Shown here: positions 32,822 through 41,694 of the stretch, one piece after another
Numbering within the stretch: position 1 is the stretch's first letter
Layout: every line of letters begins with the position of its first letter
Assembly: GCF_039614725.1 (NCBI RefSeq)
Contig: NZ_CP154859.1
Coordinates: 372,001-436,000, forward strand
DNA: 64,000 bases
Origin: Thauera sp. JM12B12
Lineage (GTDB): Bacteria > Pseudomonadota > Gammaproteobacteria > Burkholderiales > Rhodocyclaceae
Reading direction: 5' to 3'
The notes under the pieces: generated by a model
Seen by the model: the letters and a program-made list of their open reading frames with translations, nothing else
What the model was told of the DNA's origin: nothing
The model's database searches: none
Program-made: the position numbers and the translations under genes

Positions 32822-35800
32822 TCAGGCGCCCATCGCCATCAGGCTGGCATTGCCACCCGCGGCGGCGGTGTTGATCGACAGCGTGCGTTCATGGACGAGC
32901 CGGCTCAGGTCGTAGTCGGGCGTCGGCTGCAGCAGCTGCAGGATCGGGCCCCGGCGCGACGCGACGCGCACGCGCAGCGCGTCGGCCTCGGTCTCGCTGC
33001 CGTCGAACAGCACCGCACCGAGCGTCTTGTCGAACCAGGCCGCGTCCACGCGGACATGGCCGCGCACGGGTTCGGGCAGGGCCGCATGCACCGCGCGCGT
33101 GGCCGGGGTGTCGGCGAGCAGCAGGCGGTTGCCGCTGGCGAGCGCGGTCATCACCTGGTGCAGCACGCCCATGGCGCTGTCCGCCACGCCGGCGATGGTG
33201 CCGCGCGCGGTGAAGCGCAGGCTGTCGTCCTCGCCGGTGGGGCCGGGGAGCGCCAGGCGCAGGCCGCTGAGGCGGCGCGCGCGGCAGGCGTCGGCGCGGT
33301 CGCGCAGCGCGGCGAGTTCGTCGCCCTCGAGCAGGCTGCGGCCGGCGCCGTCGAGCCATTCCAGGAAGGCGGCGCGCGCGGCGTCGGCGGCGCGCGTCTC
33401 GTCGCCCTCGGTGACCGCGAGCGCGCCGTCGGCCAGCACCGGGCCGGGCGTGCGTGCGAGCAGGCGGTGCAGGTAGAGCGGCCCGCCGGCCTTGGGGCCG
33501 GTGCCCGACAGGCCTTCGCCGCCGAAGGGCTGCACGCCCACCACCGCGCCGATGATGTTGCGGTTCACATACAGGTTGCCGACATGGGCGCGCGCGGCGA
33601 CGCGCTCGACGGTCTCGTCGATGCGGGTGTGTACGCCCATGGTGAGGCCGTAGCCGCTGGCGTTGATGGCGTCGATCAGGTCGTCGAGCTCGGACGCGCG
33701 GTAGCGCAGCACGTGCAGGATGGGGCCGAACTGCTCGCGGCCGAGCTCGGACAAGGCGCCGATCTCGATGATGGTCGGCGCGACGAAGGTGCCGTGCGCG
33801 CACTCGGCGGGCAGCGGCAGGCGGGTGACGCGGGCGCCCCTGGCCTGCATCGCGGCGACGTGGGCCTCCAGCCCGTCGCGCGCCTCGGCATCGATGACCG
33901 GGCCGATGTCGACCCGGACGTCCGCCGGGTTGCCCAGGCGCAGCTCGGCGAGTGCGCCCTGCAGCATGTGCAGCACGCCGTCGGCGATGTCCTGCTGCAG
34001 GCACAGCACGCGCAGCGCCGAGCAGCGCTGGCCAGCGGAGTCGAAGGCGGAGGCGAGCACGTCGCCGACCACCTGCTCGGGCAGCGCGGTGGAATCCACG
34101 ATCATCGCGTTCTGGCCGCCGGTTTCGGCGATCAGCGGGATGTTGCCGCCGCGCGCGGCGAGCTGGCGGTTGATCAGCGCGGCGACCTCGGTGGAGCCGG
34201 TGAACATCACGCCGCGCACGCGCGCATCGGCGACCAGCGCGGCGCCGACGGTCTCGCCGCGGCCGGGTAGCAGTTGTAGCGCCGCCGGCGGAATTCCGGC
34301 CTCGTGCAGCAGGCGCACGGCGAGCGCGGCGATCAGCGGGGTCTGCTCGGCCGGCTTGGCGAGCACCGGGTTGCCGGCGGCCAGCGCGGCGGCGACCTGG
34401 CCGCTGAAGATGGCGAGCGGGAAGTTCCACGGGCTGATGCACAGCACCGGGCCGAGCGGCACGTGGCTGGCGGGGTCGAAGCTGCGCGCCTGCTGGGCGT
34501 AGTAGCGCAGGAAGTCGACCGCCTCGCGCAGCTCGGCGACCGCGTTCGCCCACGACTTGCCGGCCTCGCGCACGGCGAGCGCGAGCAGGGTGTCGGCGTG
34601 GCGCTCGAACAGCTCGGCGGCGCGCTCGAGGCGGGCGCTGCGGGTGGCGGCCGGGGTCGCGGCCCACTCGGACGCGGCCACGCTGGCGGCGGCGAGCGCC
34701 TGCGCGATGTCCCCGGGCTGCGCTTCGGCGACACCGCCGACGAGCTCGCCACGGTCGGCCGGGTTGGCGACCGGGGCGACCGCTGCCGGCACCGCGTTGC
34801 GGCCGGCGACGATCGGTCCGGCGGCGAAGGGCGTGGTGCGCGAGGCGGCGAGCGCGGCGGCGATGCGGGCGCGCACCGCCTCGCTGGCGAGGTCATGGCC
34901 GGTGGAGTTGGCGCGCTGTGCGCCGAACAGATCGACCGGTAGCGGGATCTTCGGATGCGGCGCGCCGGCGAGCGCGGCGGCCTGCTCCACCGGGTCGGCG
35001 ATCAGTTCTTCCACCGGCACGCGCTCGTCGACGATGCGGTTCACGAAGCTGGTGTTGGCGCCGTTCTCGAGCAGGCGGCGCACCAGGTAGGCGAGCAGGG
35101 TCTCGTGGCTGCCCACCGGCGCGTAGATGCGCACCAGGCGATGGCGGTCGGCGCGGCCGACGATCTGGTCGTAGAGCGGCTCGCCCATGCCGTGCAGGCA
35201 CTGGAACTCGTAGTCGCCCGGCTGCCAGGCGCGGCCGTCGGCAGCCGCGAGGTGGAAGATCGCCGCCAGCGAGTGGGCGTTGTGGGTGGCGAACTGCGGG
35301 TAGATGACGTCGCGCGCGGCGAGCAGCTTCTTTGCGCAGGCGAGGTAGGAGACGTCGGTGTAGACCTTGCGGGTGTACACCGGGTAGCCGGCCAGCCCGT
35401 CGATCTGGGCGCGCTTGATCTCGGCGTCCCAGTAGGCGCCCTTGACCAGGCGCACCATCATGCGCTGGCCGCCGCGCCGCGCCAGGTCGATGACGCAGTC
35501 GAGCACCTGCGGCGCGCGCTTCTGGTAGGCCTGCACCACGAAGCCCAGCCCGGTCCAGCCGGCGAGCGCGTCGTCGAGCGCGAGCGCCTCGAGCAGGTCG
35601 AGCGAGATGTCGAGGCGGTCGGCTTCCTCGGCGTCGATGTTGAGGCCGATGTCGTGGCGCTTGGCCTGCAGGCACAGGGTCTTCAGCTTCGGCAGCAGCT
35701 CGGCCAGCACGCGCTCGCGCTGCGACCAGGTGTAGCGCGGGTGCAGGGCCGAGAGCTTCACCGAGATGCCGTTGCCGTCGACCACGCCGCGACCGCGCGA

Positions 35801-36550
35801 GGCCACGCCGATGGCCTGGATGGCGCGCTCGTAGTCGCGGAAGTAGCGCTCGGCATCGGTCGCGGTCATCGCCGCCTCGCCGAGCATGTCGAAGGAGTAG
35901 CGGTAGCCTTGCTTCTCGTGCTCGCGACCGCGCTTGAGGGCCTCGTCGATGTCGCGGCCGGTGACGAACTGCTCGCCGAGCATGCGCATCGCCAGGTCCA
36001 TGCCCTTGCGGATCAGCGGCTCGCCGCCGCGCGCCACCAGGCGGGTGAGCGCCGAGGACAGGCCTTCCTCGCTGCTGGTCGACACCAGCCGGCCGGTGAT
36101 CAGCAAGCCCCAGGTCGCCGCATTGACGAACAGCGAGGGGCTGTTGCCGATGTGGGCGCGCCAGTCGCCGTCGGCGAGCTTGTCGCGGATCAGGCGGTCG
36201 GCGGTGGCCTTGTCGGGCACGCGCAGCAGGGCCTCGGCCAGGCACATCAGCGCCACCCCCTCCTGGCTGGAGAGCGAGAACTCCTTCATCAGCGCATCGA
36301 CACCCGAGGAGCGCGTACGGGTGGCGCGCAGCCCGGTGACGAGGTCGTGGGCGAGCGTGCGCACCGGTTCGCGCAGGGCCTCGGGCAGGCGCGCGGCCTC
36401 GACCAGGGGCGGGACGCAGACCGGCTCGGGCGTGCGCCAGGCGGCGTCGATCGCGCTCCGCAGCGCATTGCGCGGCGCGGCCGGCAAGGCGGCCGCGACG
36501 GCATCGACAGCCGATGGGCTGGAGGCATTCGACAAGGTGTTCGAGGTCAC
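32822..36550 (-). CDS. putA: Bifunctional proline dehydrogenase / P5C dehydrogenase PutA
   Basis: This enzyme oxidises proline to glutamate in two steps, with FAD and then NAD, at the inner face of the membrane. It has 1242 residues. The PRODH barrel spans about 100-500 (GNGISVKLSALHPRY, VRLVKGAYWDAEIKRAQ, QCLHGMGEPLYDQI). The aldehyde dehydrogenase part has LCISPWNFPLAI, E809 in IAETGGQNAM, and the catalytic C843 in SAGQRCSALR. A C-terminal ALDH-like tail ends in NTAAAGGNASLMAMG. The N-terminal ribbon-helix-helix repressor domain of enteric PutA is absent, so regulation falls to the divergent Lrp-type gene. Start: GTG at 36550 with AGGAGTG upstream. Confidence 0.95.
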   Translation of the reverse strand: MTSNTLSNASSPSAVDAVAAALPAAPRNALRSAIDAAWRTPEPVCVPPLVEAARLPEALREPVRTLAHDLVTGLRATRTRSSGVDALMKEFSLSSQEGVALMCLAEALLRVPDKATADRLIRDKLADGDWRAHIGNSPSLFVNAATWGLLITGRLVSTSSEEGLSSALTRLVARGGEPLIRKGMDLAMRMLGEQFVTGRDIDEALKRGREHEKQGYRYSFDMLGEAAMTATDAERYFRDYERAIQAIGVASRGRGVVDGNGISVKLSALHPRYTWSQRERVLAELLPKLKTLCLQAKRHDIGLNIDAEEADRLDISLDLLEALALDDALAGWTGLGFVVQAYQKRAPQVLDCVIDLARRGGQRMMVRLVKGAYWDAEIKRAQIDGLAGYPVYTRKVYTDVSYLACAKKLLAARDVIYPQFATHNAHSLAAIFHLAAADGRAWQPGDYEFQCLHGMGEPLYDQIVGRADRHRLVRIYAPVGSHETLLAYLVRRLLENGANTSFVNRIVDERVPVEELIADPVEQAAALAGAPHPKIPLPVDLFGAQRANSTGHDLASEAVRARIAAALAASRTTPFAAGPIVAGRNAVPAAVAPVANPADRGELVGGVAEAQPGDIAQALAAASVAASEWAATPAATRSARLERAAELFERHADTLLALAVREAGKSWANAVAELREAVDFLRYYAQQARSFDPASHVPLGPVLCISPWNFPLAIFSGQVAAALAAGNPVLAKPAEQTPLIAALAVRLLHEAGIPPAALQLLPGRGETVGAALVADARVRGVMFTGSTEVAALINRQLAARGGNIPLIAETGGQNAMIVDSTALPEQVVGDVLASAFDSAGQRCSALRVLCLQQDIADGVLHMLQGALAELRLGNPADVRVDIGPVIDAEARDGLEAHVAAMQARGARVTRLPLPAECAHGTFVAPTIIEIGALSELGREQFGPILHVLRYRASELDDLIDAINASGYGLTMGVHTRIDETVERVAARAHVGNLYVNRNIIGAVVGVQPFGGEGLSGTGPKAGGPLYLHRLLARTPGPVLADGALAVTEGDETRAADAARAAFLEWLDGAGRSLLEGDELAALRDRADACRARRLSGLRLALPGPTGEDDSLRFTARGTIAGVADSAMGVLHQVMTALASGNRLLLADTPATRAVHAALPEPVRGHVRVDAAWFDKTLGAVLFDGSETEADALRVRVASRRGPILQLLQPTPDYDLSRLVHERTLSINTAAAGGNASLMAMGA

Positions 36551-36669
36551 GGCCGGGCACTCCTGGGGCGGGACGGGCGCCCCGGCGAGGGCGCGGCGAA
36601 GGGTGGGGAGGGTTCGATGCCCGGGGCGCACTCGGCGCTGACCGAACGGCCGAATTCTTCGCGAAAAGG

Positions 36670-36729
36670 CGTAGTTTATGGCTCCAAAATTTGCATCTAT
36701 AGAGCCATAATTCCCGAACTTGAACTACG
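36670..36729. promoter_or_regulatory. Nested dyads between putA and its Lrp-type regulator
   Basis: Inner arms TTATGGCTC (36676) and GAGCCATAA (36702) flank 17 AT-rich bases; outer arms CGTAGTT (36670) and AACTACG (36723) enclose them. Both pairs are perfect. The block lies 120 bp from the putA start and 29 bp from the regulator start, fit for Lrp-type control of both genes. Confidence 0.6.
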
Positions 36730-36757
36730 GGGCAGGCGAATCGCCTGCTGCACCGCA

Positions 36758-37231
36758 ATGGATCGCATCGACCAGAAGATTCTTTCCGAGCTGCAGGCGG
36801 ACGCGCGCCTGTCGATCGTCGAACTGTCGCGGCGCATCGGCCTCACCAAGACCCCCTGTGCCGAGCGCGTGCGCAGGCTCGAGAAGGCCGGCGTGATCCG
36901 TGGCTACCACGCCGCGCTCGACCCCGATGCGGTGGGGGCCGGCCACATCGTCGTCGTGCAGGTGCTGCTCACCAGTACCACCGAGCACGACCTGCGCCGC
37001 TTCAACGATGCCGTGCGCCGCATCCCCGAGATCGAGTCCTGCCACATGATCGCGGGCGACTTCGACTACCTGCTCAAGGTGCGCACGCGCGACATCAACG
37101 AGTACCGGCGGGTGATGGGCGAGCAGATCTCGGGGCTGCCGTGCGTGAAGCAGACCCACACCTACGTGGTCATGGAGGTGGTCAAGGACGAGCACTGCCT
37201 GCCCATCCGTCCGCCTGCGTCCACCGCGTGA
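36758..37231 (+). CDS. Lrp/AsnC-family regulator of putA (PutR-like)
   Basis: This is a regulator of 157 residues. The N-terminal HTH (DRIDQKILSELQADARLSIVELSRRIGLTKTPCAERVRRLEKAGVI) is followed by a RAM ligand domain (VVVQVLLTST to YVVMEVVKD). Divergent placement from putA and the dyads between them make it the probable proline-responsive PutR-type activator; bacterial PutR proteins of this family activate putA. The start ATG 36758 begins the HTH directly. No Shine-Dalgarno is obvious. Confidence 0.87.
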   Translation: MDRIDQKILSELQADARLSIVELSRRIGLTKTPCAERVRRLEKAGVIRGYHAALDPDAVGAGHIVVVQVLLTSTTEHDLRRFNDAVRRIPEIESCHMIAGDFDYLLKVRTRDINEYRRVMGEQISGLPCVKQTHTYVVMEVVKDEHCLPIRPPASTA

Positions 37232-37334
37232 TCCGGTCGAGCGCGCGAAGCGGCAGGCATTGGCCATGGTGTAACATTCCGGCCAAAGCATTCGCCCTGC
37301 CCGCCGGGCATGGCGCCCTCCCCGCGAGACACCC

Positions 37335-38636
37335 ATGGTTCCCCACCTGACGACTGCATTGACCGGCCCCCTGCTCGAACTCGAGCGCCAGTTCCTCGAC
37401 AACGCCTGCGACATCGAAAAGTGGTTCCGCACCCAGTGGCAGGACCACATGCCGCCGTTCTACGGCTCGACCGACCTGCGCAACTCCGGCTTCAAGCTGG
37501 CGCCGGTCGACCTGAACCTGTTCCCGGGCGGTTTCAACAACCTCAACGACGCCTTCATGCCGCTGTGCGTGCAGGCCGCGCAGGCGGCGATCGAGCGCAT
37601 CTGCCCGGACGCCAGCAAGCTGCTGCTGATCCCCGAGAACCACACCCGCAACCAGTTCTACCTGCAGAACGTGGCCAAGCTGGTGTCGATCCTGCGCCTC
37701 ACCGGGCTGGACGTGCGCATCGGCAGCCTGCTGCCCGAGATCGCCGGGCCGACCGTGCTCGAGCTCGCCAATGGCGCCACGCTCACGCTCGAGCCGCTGC
37801 GACGCAGCGGCAGCCGCATCGGCCTCGACAACTTCGACCCCTGCGCCGTGCTGCTCAACAACGACCTCTCGGCCGGCGTCCCCGAGCCGCTCAAGGGGCT
37901 CGACGAGCAGTGGCTGATCCCGCCGCTGCATGCCGGCTGGCATTCGCGTCGCAAGTCGAAGCACGCCGCCGCCTACGACCGCGTCGCGCGCGCCTTCGCG
38001 GAAGAGATCGGCATCGACCCCTGGCGGATCAACCCCGCGTTCGGCGTGTGCGGCCAGATCAACTTCCAGGAGCGCACCGGCGAGGAATGCCTGGCGGCCC
38101 AGGTGGATTCGCTGCTCACCAGCATTCGCGCCAAGTACAAGGAATATGGTGTCACCGACGAGCCCTTCGTGGTGGTCAAGGCCGACGCCGGCACCTACGG
38201 CATGGGGGTGATGACGGTGAAGGACGCCTCCGAGGTCGTCGGCCTCAACCGCCGCCAGCGCAACAAGATGGCGGTGGTCAAGGAAGGCCTGCAGGTGCAC
38301 GAGGTGATCATCCAGGAGGGCGTGCACACCTTCGAGACGGTGGAAGAGGGCGTCGCCGAGCCGGTGGTCTACATGATGGATCACTATGTCGTGGGCGGCT
38401 TCTACCGCGTCCACACCGAGCGCGGGCGCGACGAGAACCTCAACGCCCCCGGCATGCACTTCAAGCCGCTCGCCTTCGACACCAGCGGCACCATGCCCGA
38501 CGCCGCCCAGGGCCCGGACGCGCCGCCGAACCGCTTCTACGCCTACGGCGTGGTCGCGCGCCTGGCGCTGCTGGCAGCCTCGGTCGAGATCGAGGAGACC
38601 GCGCCGGTCGAGGATCAGGACGCGGTGGCAGCGTGA
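37335..38636 (+). CDS. gshA: Glutamate-cysteine ligase, T. ferrooxidans-type
   Basis: This enzyme makes gamma-glutamylcysteine from glutamate, cysteine and ATP, the first step to glutathione. The 433-residue protein does not resemble the enteric GshA; it fits the proteobacterial family first described from T. ferrooxidans. Recognisable blocks are YGSTDLRNSGFKLAPVDLNLFPGGFNNL at the N-terminus, RIGLDNFDPCAVLLNNDLS, and VVVKADAGTYGMGVM. ATG at 37335 opens the conserved part. The next gene, gshB, starts 18 bp later, so both steps are one operon. Confidence 0.92.
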   Translation: MVPHLTTALTGPLLELERQFLDNACDIEKWFRTQWQDHMPPFYGSTDLRNSGFKLAPVDLNLFPGGFNNLNDAFMPLCVQAAQAAIERICPDASKLLLIPENHTRNQFYLQNVAKLVSILRLTGLDVRIGSLLPEIAGPTVLELANGATLTLEPLRRSGSRIGLDNFDPCAVLLNNDLSAGVPEPLKGLDEQWLIPPLHAGWHSRRKSKHAAAYDRVARAFAEEIGIDPWRINPAFGVCGQINFQERTGEECLAAQVDSLLTSIRAKYKEYGVTDEPFVVVKADAGTYGMGVMTVKDASEVVGLNRRQRNKMAVVKEGLQVHEVIIQEGVHTFETVEEGVAEPVVYMMDHYVVGGFYRVHTERGRDENLNAPGMHFKPLAFDTSGTMPDAAQGPDAPPNRFYAYGVVARLALLAASVEIEETAPVEDQDAVAA

Positions 38637-38654
38637 CGGGAAGGTGACGCTGCC

Positions 38655-39671
38655 ATGACCCGCACGCTCGAGTTGCTCTTCATCCTCGACCCGCTCGACG
38701 GACTCAAGGCCTACAAGGATTCCAGCATCGCGATGATGCGCGCGGCCGCCGCCCGCGGTCACACGGTGTGGACGACGCAGCGCGGTGCGCTGGCCTGGCG
38801 CGACGGCGCCGTGCGGACCCGCGCCCTCCCGATCCGGCTCCACCACGATCAATGGGGTCAGACCCCATTGATCGGGTCGGAATCAAAATCAATGGGGTCA
38901 GACCCCATTGATCCGCGCTGGTATGCGCCCGCGGACGTCGAGCAGGTGGTCTCGCTCGCGGATTTCGACGCGGTGCTGATGCGTCAGGATCCACCCTTCG
39001 ACTTCGAGTACGTCACCGCCACCTGGCTGCTCGAGGACGCGGCGCAGGCGGGCGCGCGCGTGTTCAACAACCCGCGCGCGATCCGCGACCACTCCGAGAA
39101 GCTCGCCATCACCGAGTTCCCGCAGTTCATGGCGACCTCGCTGGTGGCGCGCGACGCGGTGGACATCCAGGCCTTCATCGACGAGCTCGGCGACGTCATC
39201 CTCAAGCCGCTCGATGGCATGGGCGGCAGCCAGATCTTCCGCGTGCGCAAGGACGACCCCAACCGCAACGTCATCATCGAGACGCTGACCCAGGAGGGGG
39301 CGCGCACGATCATGGCGCAGCGCTATCTGCCGCAGATCGCCGAGGGCGACAAGCGCGTGCTGCTGATCGGGGGCGAGGTCGTGCCCTTCGCGCTGGCGCG
39401 CATCCCGCAGGCCGGCGAGACGCGGGGCAACCTGGCCGCCGGCGGGCGCGGGGTGGCGATGCCGCTCACCGCGCGCGAGCGCGAGATCGCCGACTACCTG
39501 GCGCCCATCCTGTGGGCGCGCGGCTTGCTGATCGTCGGCCTCGACCTCATCGGTGGCCACCTCACCGAGATCAACGTCACCAGCCCCACCTGCATGGTCG
39601 AGATCGCCGCGCAGCAGGGCTTCGACGTCGCCGGCCTGGTGATCGACAAGCTGGAGCAGGCATGCGCCTAG
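38655..39671 (+). CDS. gshB: Glutathione synthetase with palindrome-encoded insert
   Basis: This ATP-grasp enzyme adds glycine to gamma-glutamylcysteine. It has 338 residues. Family blocks are LFILDPLDGLKAYKDSS, DAVLMRQDPPFD, KPLDGMGGSQIFRV and GLDLIGGHLTEINVTSPT. Residues about 65-86 (DQWGQTPLIGSESKSMGSDP) are encoded by two copies of a palindrome at 38847-38912 and interrupt the variable region before DFDAVLM. The insert is ~22 codons, matching the excess over the E. coli enzyme (about 315). Both copies keep the frame open, so the enzyme may still be active. All key ATP-grasp motifs remain. Confidence 0.92.
   Translation: MTRTLELLFILDPLDGLKAYKDSSIAMMRAAAARGHTVWTTQRGALAWRDGAVRTRALPIRLHHDQWGQTPLIGSESKSMGSDPIDPRWYAPADVEQVVSLADFDAVLMRQDPPFDFEYVTATWLLEDAAQAGARVFNNPRAIRDHSEKLAITEFPQFMATSLVARDAVDIQAFIDELGDVILKPLDGMGGSQIFRVRKDDPNRNVIIETLTQEGARTIMAQRYLPQIAEGDKRVLLIGGEVVPFALARIPQAGETRGNLAAGGRGVAMPLTAREREIADYLAPILWARGLLIVGLDLIGGHLTEINVTSPTCMVEIAAQQGFDVAGLVIDKLEQACA
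38847..38912. repeat. Two palindromes inside gshB
   Basis: Copy 1 (38847-38873) has perfect 13-base arms GATCAATGGGGTC and GACCCCATTGATC around one A. Copy 2 (38888-38912) has 12-base arms of the same sequence. Their centres are 40 bp apart. A third copy lies at 39771-39797. They are translated in different frames as QWGQTPLI and MGSDPID. Confidence 0.9.
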
Positions 39672-39770
39672 GCGCTGTCCATTGCGGACAGGGCAGCCGA
39701 TGGGGGCGGACGCGATCGATCAGGTCCGGGAGATCGGCAGGCGAATCGGAACCCGCCCGCGGCTTCCGGA

Positions 39771-39797
39771 AATCAATGGGGTCTGACCCCATTGATT
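39771..39797. repeat. Third copy of the gshB palindrome, before apbE
   Basis: AATCAATGGGGTC-T-GACCCCATTGATT, perfect 13-base arms, ends 11 bp before the apbE ATG. The centre is T where the other two have A. Depending on where transcription starts it lies in the leader and could hide the ribosome site. Confidence 0.88.
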
Positions 39798-39808
39798 CTG
39801 ATCCGGAG

Positions 39809-40843
39809 ATGGGCGGTTTTGCGCGCGCGCTCCTGATGCTGCTGACGGTCTGGCTGCTGGCGGGCTGTTCGCGTGGGGAGGTGTTCCGGCACGAGGCCTT
39901 CGTGTTCGGGACGCGGGTCGATGTCGCGGTGTTCGGCGACAGCCAGGCCGCAGCCGATGCCGCTGCCGGCGCGGTGCTGCGCGAGTTCGATCGGCTGCAC
40001 CGCGCCTACCACGCCTGGGAGCCCTCCGAGCTCACCGCGCTGAACGCGGCGATCGCGCGCGGCGAGACCGCGACGGTGTCCGACGAGCTCGCCGCCATGC
40101 TCAGGGACGCGCAGCAGATCGCCGCCACCGGCGACCAGCTGTTCAACCCCGCGCTCGGCGGCCTGATCGCGCTTTGGGGCTTTCACACCGACACCTTCGT
40201 GCCGCAGCGCCCCGACCCGGCGCAGCTGCAGGCCCTGCTCGACGCGGCGCCGTCGATGGCCGACCTGGTCATCGACGGCAACCGCGTGAGCAGCCGCAAC
40301 CGCGCGGTGCAGCTCGACCTCGGCGGCTACGCCAAGGGCTACGCGCTCGATCGCGCGGCCGCCATCCTGCGCGAGCAGGGCGTGGCCAACGCGCTCATCA
40401 ACATCGGTGGCAACGTCATGGCGCTCGGGAAGAAGGGCGACCAGCCGTGGCGGATCGGCATCCAGCATCCGCGCGCGCCGGCGCCGCTCGCCACCCTGCC
40501 GCTCTACGACGGCGAGGCGGTCGGCACCTCGGGCGACTACCAGCGCTACTTCGAGCTCGACGGCGAGCGCTACGCCCACCTGCTCGATCCGCGCACCGGG
40601 CAGCCCGCGCGCGGCACGCAGTCGCTGACCGTTCTCATCACTGCGCGCGCCGGTGCCGGCACGCTGTCTGACGCACCCAGCAAGCCGGCCTACCTGGCGG
40701 GCGACCAATGGCGCGAACATACGCGCCGATTCGGCATCGAACACGTGTTGCGCGTGGCGGCCGACGGCCGCGTCGAGGTCACCCGTGCGTTGCGCGCGCG
40801 GCTGCAGTTCCCGGCACCCGTCGAGGTGACGGTCGTCGATTGA
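39809..40843 (+). CDS. apbE: FAD:protein FMN transferase (ApbE-like lipoprotein)
   Basis: This exported enzyme attaches FMN to a threonine of target flavoproteins such as Rnf or Nqr subunits. It has 344 residues. The N-terminus is a lipoprotein signal (ALLMLLTVWLLAGC), placing it in the periplasm on a membrane anchor. Catalytic blocks are LDLGGYAKGYALDRA, NIGGNVMALG and GTSGDYQRYFELDGERYAHLLDPRTG. The start ATG 39809 directly follows the palindrome at 39771; the longer open frame upstream crosses gshB and the palindrome and is not coding. A Shine-Dalgarno is poor (CCGGAG touches the ATG). No flavoprotein target is in the window. Confidence 0.88.
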   Translation: MGGFARALLMLLTVWLLAGCSRGEVFRHEAFVFGTRVDVAVFGDSQAAADAAAGAVLREFDRLHRAYHAWEPSELTALNAAIARGETATVSDELAAMLRDAQQIAATGDQLFNPALGGLIALWGFHTDTFVPQRPDPAQLQALLDAAPSMADLVIDGNRVSSRNRAVQLDLGGYAKGYALDRAAAILREQGVANALINIGGNVMALGKKGDQPWRIGIQHPRAPAPLATLPLYDGEAVGTSGDYQRYFELDGERYAHLLDPRTGQPARGTQSLTVLITARAGAGTLSDAPSKPAYLAGDQWREHTRRFGIEHVLRVAADGRVEVTRALRARLQFPAPVEVTVVD

Positions 40844-40862
40844 CAACGAGGGAGGAAAGAAA

Positions 40863-41630
40863 ATGGACATGACACCGCAAACCGCCTGGCTGATCGCCAT
40901 CTCCGCAGTCGTCATCGTGGGCGTCGTGGCCTTCTTCATCGGGCGCAGCACCGCCGGCACCAAGGCGCGCATCGACGAACTGGAGGCCGAACTGCGCGGT
41001 AAGCAGGAGGAGGTCGAGACGTATCGCAAGAACGTCGAGGCGCACTTCGACAAGACCGCCACCCTCTTCGTGTCGATGGCCGGGTCCTACAAGGAGCTGT
41101 TCGAGCACCTGTCGAGCGGCTACGAGACGCTGTCGACCGGATCGGCGCGCGCGCTCTTCCAGCAGCGTGTGGATGCGCTGCTGGTCGGCGGCGCGCGCGA
41201 GGGCGGCAGCACGCTGCTCGGCGCCGCTGCGGTGGCGGGGGTCGCCGCCACCGCAGCGGCTGCAGGCGTCGCCGAGGCTGCCAGCGATGCGCCCGAGACG
41301 GCCGCCGATGCGCCACCGGCCGACATCGCGGCCGCCGGTGCTCAAGCCGTGGATGAGCCGGCGGCGTCCGCGACCGTGTCCGCTGCTGCACACGACGCGG
41401 CGGAACAACCCGGATCCACTCGCGCGGAAGATGAGGCTTCGCCCGCCGCCGAGTCCGCGTCGGTCCGCGTGCAGGCGCTCGGCGAGGAGCCCGTCGTCGC
41501 GGAGGAGCCCGTCCGTGCCGACCCCGTCGCCGACGATGCCGACGCGATCGTGCGCCGGGCCGAGGGCGGCGGCTTCGACCCCGACGCCACCGCCAGCCCG
41601 GCTCCCGGCGCTCGCACGGACGCGCACTGA
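40863..41630 (+). CDS. YhcB/ZapG-like (DUF1043) inner-membrane protein
   Basis: This is a 255-residue membrane-anchored protein. One helix (AWLIAISAVVIVGVVAFFIG) is followed by a coiled coil (RIDELEAELRGKQEEVETYRKNVEAHFDKTATLFVSMAGSYKELFEHLSSGYE), the DUF1043 pattern. In gamma-proteobacteria such proteins (YhcB/ZapG) help couple envelope growth and division. The last ~150 residues are Ala/Glu/Asp-rich, low-complexity and probably disordered, much longer than in YhcB. GAGGGAGGAAAG precedes the ATG. It follows apbE by 19 bp. Confidence 0.8.
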   Translation: MDMTPQTAWLIAISAVVIVGVVAFFIGRSTAGTKARIDELEAELRGKQEEVETYRKNVEAHFDKTATLFVSMAGSYKELFEHLSSGYETLSTGSARALFQQRVDALLVGGAREGGSTLLGAAAVAGVAATAAAAGVAEAASDAPETAADAPPADIAAAGAQAVDEPAASATVSAAAHDAAEQPGSTRAEDEASPAAESASVRVQALGEEPVVAEEPVRADPVADDADAIVRRAEGGGFDPDATASPAPGARTDAH

Positions 41631-41694
41631 GCCGCCTGCGCCTCGCCGGCGTCGTGCCGACGAACTTCCGCGCGGGCCTTGCGTCCCACGGTGC

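Noticed and set aside
39512-39808. Upstream extension of apbE through a palindrome (MGSDPID peptide)
   Set aside because: It overlaps gshB and the repeat; the lipoprotein signal begins at 39809.
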